A DNA stretch of 35,340 bases from Paenibacillus sp. Marseille-Q4541 (GTDB taxonomy: Bacteria > Bacillota > Bacilli > Paenibacillales > Paenibacillaceae), in the NCBI RefSeq assembly GCF_018310695.1, contig NZ_JAGXCY010000042.1, positions 1 through 35,340 of the forward strand, given 5' to 3'. Made by a program: the position numbers and the translations under genes. Shown here piece by piece: positions 31,682 to 35,340 of the stretch; position 1 is the stretch's first letter; each line of letters opens with the position of its first letter. Under the pieces are notes generated by a model. It was not told the origin of the DNA and did not search any database. It saw nothing but the letters and a program-made list of their open reading frames with translations.

Positions 31682-32155
31682 GTGTCTTATATAGTAATTT
31701 ACGAAGGAGATCGAGCTACGTCGAATGTTGTAGCTTACATACCTGCTCTAAACATGGACATCATCGGTGATACTTACGAAGAAGCACGTGAAATTACTCA
31801 AGAAATTCTAAATCATGAAATTTCATCGCTTATCGATGCTGGCAGCCTAATTCCAGACGATAACGCTAGTACCGAAACTCTTCTTATGGGTGGAACCAAG
31901 TTCCCTGTTTTGTATGAATCCAATAGAGATAAAAATCACTATACAGCTTATATTCCAGGATTCCGTATTCGAGTCCAAAGTCCATCTCTTGAAGATGTCA
32001 AAAGGAAAGCAAGAATCGTTCTACAAAATGAAGTAACGTACAGAAAAAATAACAATACAGCAACGCCAGAAGAATTTGTATGTATTGAGCGTGTTTCCAC
32101 AGCTCAAGTAGTTATAAGTACTTCAGTTCCATTACGAACTTTACAAATATCCTAG
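31682..32155 (+). CDS. tandem HicB-like protein, 157 aa, no HicA seen
   Basis: Two HicB-type antitoxin folds lie in a row: SYIVIYEGDRATSNVVAYIP at residues 2-21 with a helix through about 55, and FPVLYESNRDKNHYTAYIPG from about 73. Each has the beta-strand, YIP turn and long helix of HicB. HicB normally blocks the RNase HicA next door, but no small HicA-like gene is adjacent and the next gene on this strand is outside the window. There is no C-terminal helix-turn-helix of the usual type. The GTG start follows GGGGGG. It is the only plus-strand backbone gene, with its own terminator at 32231. Confidence 0.65.
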   Translation: MSYIVIYEGDRATSNVVAYIPALNMDIIGDTYEEAREITQEILNHEISSLIDAGSLIPDDNASTETLLMGGTKFPVLYESNRDKNHYTAYIPGFRIRVQSPSLEDVKRKARIVLQNEVTYRKNNNTATPEEFVCIERVSTAQVVISTSVPLRTLQIS

Positions 32156-32230
32156 CATATATTACGACTCTATTTATGGTATAAAGGTTAGAATTGTTGT
32201 CGAAAATAGTCATCTCAAAAAGTCAAAAAA

Positions 32231-32258
32231 GCGAGGACGTCTTGTCCTCGCTTTCATT
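32231..32258 (+). terminator. terminator of the HicB-like gene
   Basis: GCGAGGAC-gtctt-GTCCTCGC (32231-32251) is an exact stem followed by TTTC; an A-rich run on the other side allows use from both strands. Confidence 0.8.
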
Positions 32259-32335
32259 CTTTTATAACCCGATATTTTGTTTAATGAGTACATTAGAATT
32301 GTCCCGGAATGAAACCTGGACATATAACACCGCTG

Positions 32336-32575
32336 CTACTCTTCAATCCATGGTTCGTGCAGCTCAACATAATTTTCTAATTCTTGTATCATTTCTTTCC
32401 GGTAAGCTCTTGATCCAGTGCCTGTGATCGTCCATTTCCTATTCGATGACTCAAGATTAACACTAAAACTGGCTTCCGCTTTTCCTCTATCATAATAGGA
32501 CCTGCTGCCATCTATGGGCTCTAAAACCTCGACTTTAAACCAGCGCCGACCTACTTGTTTTATTTGAAATTGCAT
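32336..32575 (-). CDS. hypothetical protein, 79 aa
   Basis: AGGAG precedes ATG 32575. The product is mostly beta with aromatic and charged residues (RRWFKVEVLEPIDG, SSNRKWTITGTGS) and a short C-terminal helix. It has no Cys and no membrane segment. No family recognised. It follows the zinc-ribbon gene by 16 bases, so the two share a transcript. Confidence 0.55.
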   Translation of the reverse strand: MQFQIKQVGRRWFKVEVLEPIDGSRSYYDRGKAEASFSVNLESSNRKWTITGTGSRAYRKEMIQELENYVELHEPWIEE

Positions 32576-32591
32576 GCTATCTTCTCCTGAC

Positions 32592-32921
32592 CTAAATGCT
32601 CAACTCTTTATCTGCCAACCAAGGGCTGATTCCCCTGTACAAAATGATTAAATTCCTCTGGTTTTTATCAGCAGCTTGCTTAGCGTAATCAATTGCATCT
32701 TTTTTGTAAGAGTGTTTACTTTCACTATAGAAAGTTGCATCGTCATCTCCACTATAATCCAGGAGGTTCTTGATATGTACATTCACATATTTACCGAGCT
32801 TATCACTAACGATGAATTCTACTAAAATATGTGGTCCGCAACTTATACAGATATCTTTTTTCTTTGTTAAAAAATCAGCATCTATATCATCGTAAAAGCC
32901 ACATTTTATACAAGTTGGCAT
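32592..32921 (-). CDS. small zinc-ribbon protein, 109 aa
   Basis: Two CxxC knuckles (CIKC near 4-7 and CISC near 25-28) form a zinc ribbon at the N-terminus. The rest is an alpha/beta segment with YVNVHIKNLLDYSGDDDATF. AAGGGTG precedes ATG 32921. No family recognised. It forms a two-gene unit with the 79-aa gene. Confidence 0.6.
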   Translation of the reverse strand: MPTCIKCGFYDDIDADFLTKKKDICISCGPHILVEFIVSDKLGKYVNVHIKNLLDYSGDDDATFYSESKHSYKKDAIDYAKQAADKNQRNLIILYRGISPWLADKELSI

Positions 32922-33078
32922 GTTTTTATCACCCTTTTATGCTTCTTTTATTTGTACCGATCCTACATAACCCGATAGTACGAACCAGTCTCGTTAAATC
33001 TGTAACATTGTGGCTCTAGATGACTACGTACTTTGTCATATAAACGTTGACCCGGACCGATAAAAAATCCAGATTCCT

Positions 33079-33240
33079 CTATAGAGCACTTTCGATTAAG
33101 AGTAGCTCAACATTGCTAAACTGCATCCCCTCTGCTTTAACCACTCCCTGATTTATTTTTGTTACGTCATCCACAGATTCTATTTTTTTCATATTAATGT
33201 TGTTCTTTCTATAGTTAATTTTGAACTCCCTGCCACACAA
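33079..33240 (-). CDS. possible 53-aa small ORF after the primase gene
   Basis: A frame open from a TTG at 33240, a few bases after the primase stop, to a TAG at 33079 includes MKKIESVDDVTKINQGVVKA from an internal ATG at 33186. Neither start has a strong ribosome binding site. It could be a real short gene coupled to the primase or a chance frame. The rest of 32922-33244 shows nothing recognisable. Confidence 0.25.
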   Translation of the reverse strand: MCGREFKINYRKNNINMKKIESVDDVTKINQGVVKAEGMQFSNVELLLIESAL

Positions 33241-33244
33241 AGCC

Positions 33245-34495
33245 TTAACTCAATAAAGAAGACACCTGAGGAACATAATTTGCCCGCAGTAGATCATCAA
33301 TTCCCTTTCCTAATGAAACGTCCCACATTGCAAGGCTTAGTGCCATATCGCTTTCTTTTGCAAAAAACTCTGCGCATAGCTCTAGAGAACGTTGTACTTC
33401 AGGAGTTGTAACTGCGTCGGCGTCAAAGGCTAAAACGACATGTTTGCAGCCGAGCTCCTTTAATGGTTCAAGGGCTAATCTAAAAGCTCCCGTTCCAGGA
33501 ACGGCGAAGAACGGCTTTACCATTAGATCAGCTGCAAGATCTGCTTTTAGTGCTCCCTCTGTCACCCATACCTCTGAACAGTCGATAATATCGCTGGGAT
33601 CCTCCCCTGTTTTCCAATATGGGAGACATGGATAAGGAAGAGCCAAATGAACCGGCAGTGGCCCCCCTATAGAAGCACCATTCATTTTAGATCCGCTGCT
33701 CCACCACCAGTACTTGGTACCCTGCTCAAGTTTTACACTGAAGACAAACTGACCGGACTTGGAATGACATATCTTCTTATCCTTTTCAGTAAGAATTACT
33801 TCAAGTGTTTTATCCTGGACTTGGAGTGAGCATTTAGCTCGTCTCAAGCCATTAGGAAGTGGCTCAACCTCCTCCATAATTTCACCTTTTATAGAACCCT
33901 GCATCGACAACTCGAGCGGTGGTTTATCTACACGAATTTGCCAGCCAGTGATTTCATTACGGATTGATCGATACGGAACCATTAGACCCGTATTCCCAGC
34001 TATCGTCCAGTATGCTCCATAGCGACCCTCAGCTGCAAAAAATCCTGGAACACCTAGTAAGTCATTTTCGCTGCTTAATCGCCCTATCATCCCTTTAGCG
34101 ACTTTATAACGGTCCCTTTCTGGCATTGTCCGATATTCTCTCATTCGTATTGAGTCCTCGTCCATCATTCGGTCGCTACGTAAGTGACTTGCGTGCTTTG
34201 TAGACAGAGGGACTTCTTTAGTAAAGGTACGGTATACATGATTCAGATGGTCATTTGATCGCTTCTCTACCGCATTGGATAGCTCAATTTCAATTCGCTC
34301 CCGCGGTGCACTCTCCGTTAAATAATGTGTATATTGCCGACCAATATCTGAATCTTTGTATTTATCCGATGGTACTCGCATGCAATGAACAATGGTCTGA
34401 TCCTTATTGATCGCACACCACCCTTTCTTTCCACAGATCGGGCACAGCGACATAATCTCAAACCAATCAGCATGTCTAGTTCTACGTAATCTCAT
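33245..34495 (-). CDS. plasmid primase-like protein with zinc finger and TOPRIM (DUF3854-like), 416 aa
   Basis: An N-terminal zinc finger has C18, C21, C27 and C38 (LCPICGKKGWC). The C-terminal ~150 residues form a TOPRIM-like domain: VWVTEGALKADLAADLM with the conserved Glu, then VVLAFDADAVTTPEVQ with the Asp pair, then DDLLRA. This arrangement is seen in plasmid and phage primases and DUF3854 proteins that start DNA synthesis. The middle region reads small-molecule-like strands (GYWTIAG, GWQIRVDKPPLE). GGGG precedes ATG 34495. Standing in front of the clamp, methyltransferase and helicase block, it supports a replication role for this segment. Priming activity is not shown. Confidence 0.75.
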   Translation of the reverse strand: MRLRRTRHADWFEIMSLCPICGKKGWCAINKDQTIVHCMRVPSDKYKDSDIGRQYTHYLTESAPRERIEIELSNAVEKRSNDHLNHVYRTFTKEVPLSTKHASHLRSDRMMDEDSIRMREYRTMPERDRYKVAKGMIGRLSSENDLLGVPGFFAAEGRYGAYWTIAGNTGLMVPYRSIRNEITGWQIRVDKPPLELSMQGSIKGEIMEEVEPLPNGLRRAKCSLQVQDKTLEVILTEKDKKICHSKSGQFVFSVKLEQGTKYWWWSSGSKMNGASIGGPLPVHLALPYPCLPYWKTGEDPSDIIDCSEVWVTEGALKADLAADLMVKPFFAVPGTGAFRLALEPLKELGCKHVVLAFDADAVTTPEVQRSLELCAEFFAKESDMALSLAMWDVSLGKGIDDLLRANYVPQVSSLLS

Positions 34496-34546
34496 GAATT
34501 AACCCCTTTCTTTATGAAACCTGTTGTTTTTAATCTCCTATGGGCA

Positions 34547-34576
34547 TAAAAAAAGAGCTCATCTATCGATGAGCTC
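34547..34576 (-). terminator. terminator-like hairpin upstream of the primase gene
   Basis: GAGCTCATC-tatc-GATGAGCTC (34555-34576) is an exact stem; on the minus strand it is followed by TTTTTTT, about 50 bases before the primase start. It may be a second terminator or an attenuator of the primase gene. Confidence 0.7.
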
Positions 34577-34770
34577 ACAAAAATGGACGCAAAAAAAGTA
34601 CATACTTATACCGCATGCACCAGCAATCCAACTATCTATTTGCCATTAATACAGCTACTCCCACTCCACCGAAATGTAAGACAGCAGAGAAAATTAATGT
34701 AATACATATCTGTTGGTTAGATTATAGCATTTAATATCAATAGAAAAAAGATATTTATATGTTTGTAATT

Positions 34771-34804
34771 ATAAAAAGTCACCGATCATTATTTGATCGG
34801 TGAC
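34771..34804 (-). terminator. terminator of the DUF2750 gene
   Basis: GTCACCGATCA-ttatt-TGATCGGTGAC (34778-34804) has 11-base arms and on the minus strand runs into TTTTTAT, starting 18 bases after the stop of the 124-aa gene. Confidence 0.85.
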
Positions 34805-34822
34805 TTGTGTTACTCATCTAGA

Positions 34823-35197
34823 TTAATATTTTTCTAATTCAGTCTCAATATCCTCGATCAAAGTGTTAACTTCCAGCACGGCTGAATCATCATTATTAAA
34901 GAAAATAGAAGGTTTGATACCATCTTCTTTTAATTGTGGCAAGAATTCTTCAATAAATCCACTTAGATCAATAGATTCAGCTTTATAATTCTTCCAATCC
35001 TCAATTGCACATGCCTCTGCAAATTCTTTCTTAGGCCAGAAAGGAAGTAATAAATTCCCGTTTGGGTCTGATGTTACAGCCCATCCGTTATCATACAGCC
35101 CCCATACTTCTTCATAATCAGCTACTTTTTTTATAAAATATTCGTATCGAACATTTGATGGTAAATTAATTACAGCCTCAAACTCTTTTTTATTCAT
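34823..35197 (-). CDS. DUF2750-domain protein, 124 aa
   Basis: The sequence VRYEYFIKKVADYEEVWGLY, followed by DNGWAVTSD, LLPFWPKKEFAEACA and a final FLPQLKEDGI helix, matches the DUF2750 pattern of small soluble proteins found near immunity or defence loci. Function is unknown; some relatives sit beside toxin systems as likely immunity proteins. GGAGG precedes ATG 35197 and a terminator follows, so it is a single-gene unit. The next gene to the right is outside the window. Confidence 0.8.
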   Translation of the reverse strand: MNKKEFEAVINLPSNVRYEYFIKKVADYEEVWGLYDNGWAVTSDPNGNLLLPFWPKKEFAEACAIEDWKNYKAESIDLSGFIEEFLPQLKEDGIKPSIFFNNDDSAVLEVNTLIEDIETELEKY

Positions 35198-35293
35198 TCT
35201 TAAAAACCTCCAAACTTATCTTTTCCTACCATATTTATCGTGTTTATGTTGTGCTAATTCATAACCTTTATTAAATATAATTTACTATGAAAC

Positions 35294-35314
35294 ATATTAC
35301 TCAGTGAGTAATAT
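35294..35314. promoter_or_regulatory. 21-base palindrome, TetR-type operator candidate
   Basis: ATATTACTCA-g-TGAGTAATAT is perfect apart from the central base. The TTACTCA/TGAGTAA half-sites resemble operators of TetR-family repressors. It lies upstream of the DUF2750 gene and may control that gene or one to the right of the window. Confidence 0.5.
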
Positions 35315-35340
35315 ATGGCAAGCAGTAGAATATTAATACA

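Overview
The window reads as a piece of a large plasmid, or another big mobile replicon, from a Gram-positive spore former close to Bacillus. It is AT-rich with strong AGGAGG-type ribosome binding sites. It carries a sporulation-type histidine kinase, a small FbpA-like protein and a Tn1546-type transposon. No rRNA, tRNA, CRISPR array or recognisable initiator gene (RepA, RepX or similar) was seen. Genus and replicon type are inferences.

Left part (1-14000) is a transposon mosaic. An unknown gene and a zinc alcohol dehydrogenase are followed by four Tn3-family insertions. (a) A 266-bp non-autonomous element (2594-2859) has two 38-bp Tn3-type inverted repeats and a perfect AATTA target duplication. 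(b) A remnant (2922-3561) keeps one end and the tail of a tnpA. (c) A Tn1546-like element (end at 3562, tnpA, res site, divergent tnpR to 7306) was inserted into that remnant. (d) A different Tn3-family element has tnpR and tnpA in tandem (10143-13747) and its right end at 13837. No partner ends for (c) or (d) were found in the window. Between them are a gene broken by one in-frame stop, a chimera of an amidase start with a truncated sporulation kinase, and a 41-codon FbpA-like gene.

Right part (14000-35340) is a backbone transcribed almost entirely on the minus strand and rich in DNA-processing proteins. In transcription order these are: a TOPRIM primase-like protein; a LytTR two-component pair; a sliding clamp split by a one-base frameshift; an N6-adenine-type methyltransferase; a 213-aa unknown overlapping a 941-aa SF2 helicase with a zinc ribbon; a small Cys protein and a DUF4365 nuclease-like protein; a PadR regulator; a Rad52-like annealing protein; a frameshifted small gene coupled to a membrane protein; and a DinG/XPD helicase, DUF457 membrane protein, LuxR-type regulator, helix-hairpin-helix protein and 56-aa membrane peptide. 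A double HicB-like protein without HicA is the only plus-strand backbone gene. The 20.04-20.70 kb gap holds GTGTnnACAC dyads, a 60-bp imperfect direct repeat and a G+C-rich dyad, and is the best origin or partition candidate here.

The gene set suggests an element that brings its own clamp, primase, helicases, annealing protein and methyltransferase. The least described groups are the helicase/213-aa/methyltransferase/clamp block and the DUF4365 plus Cys-protein pair; either could be replication or defence machinery, which sequence alone does not decide.
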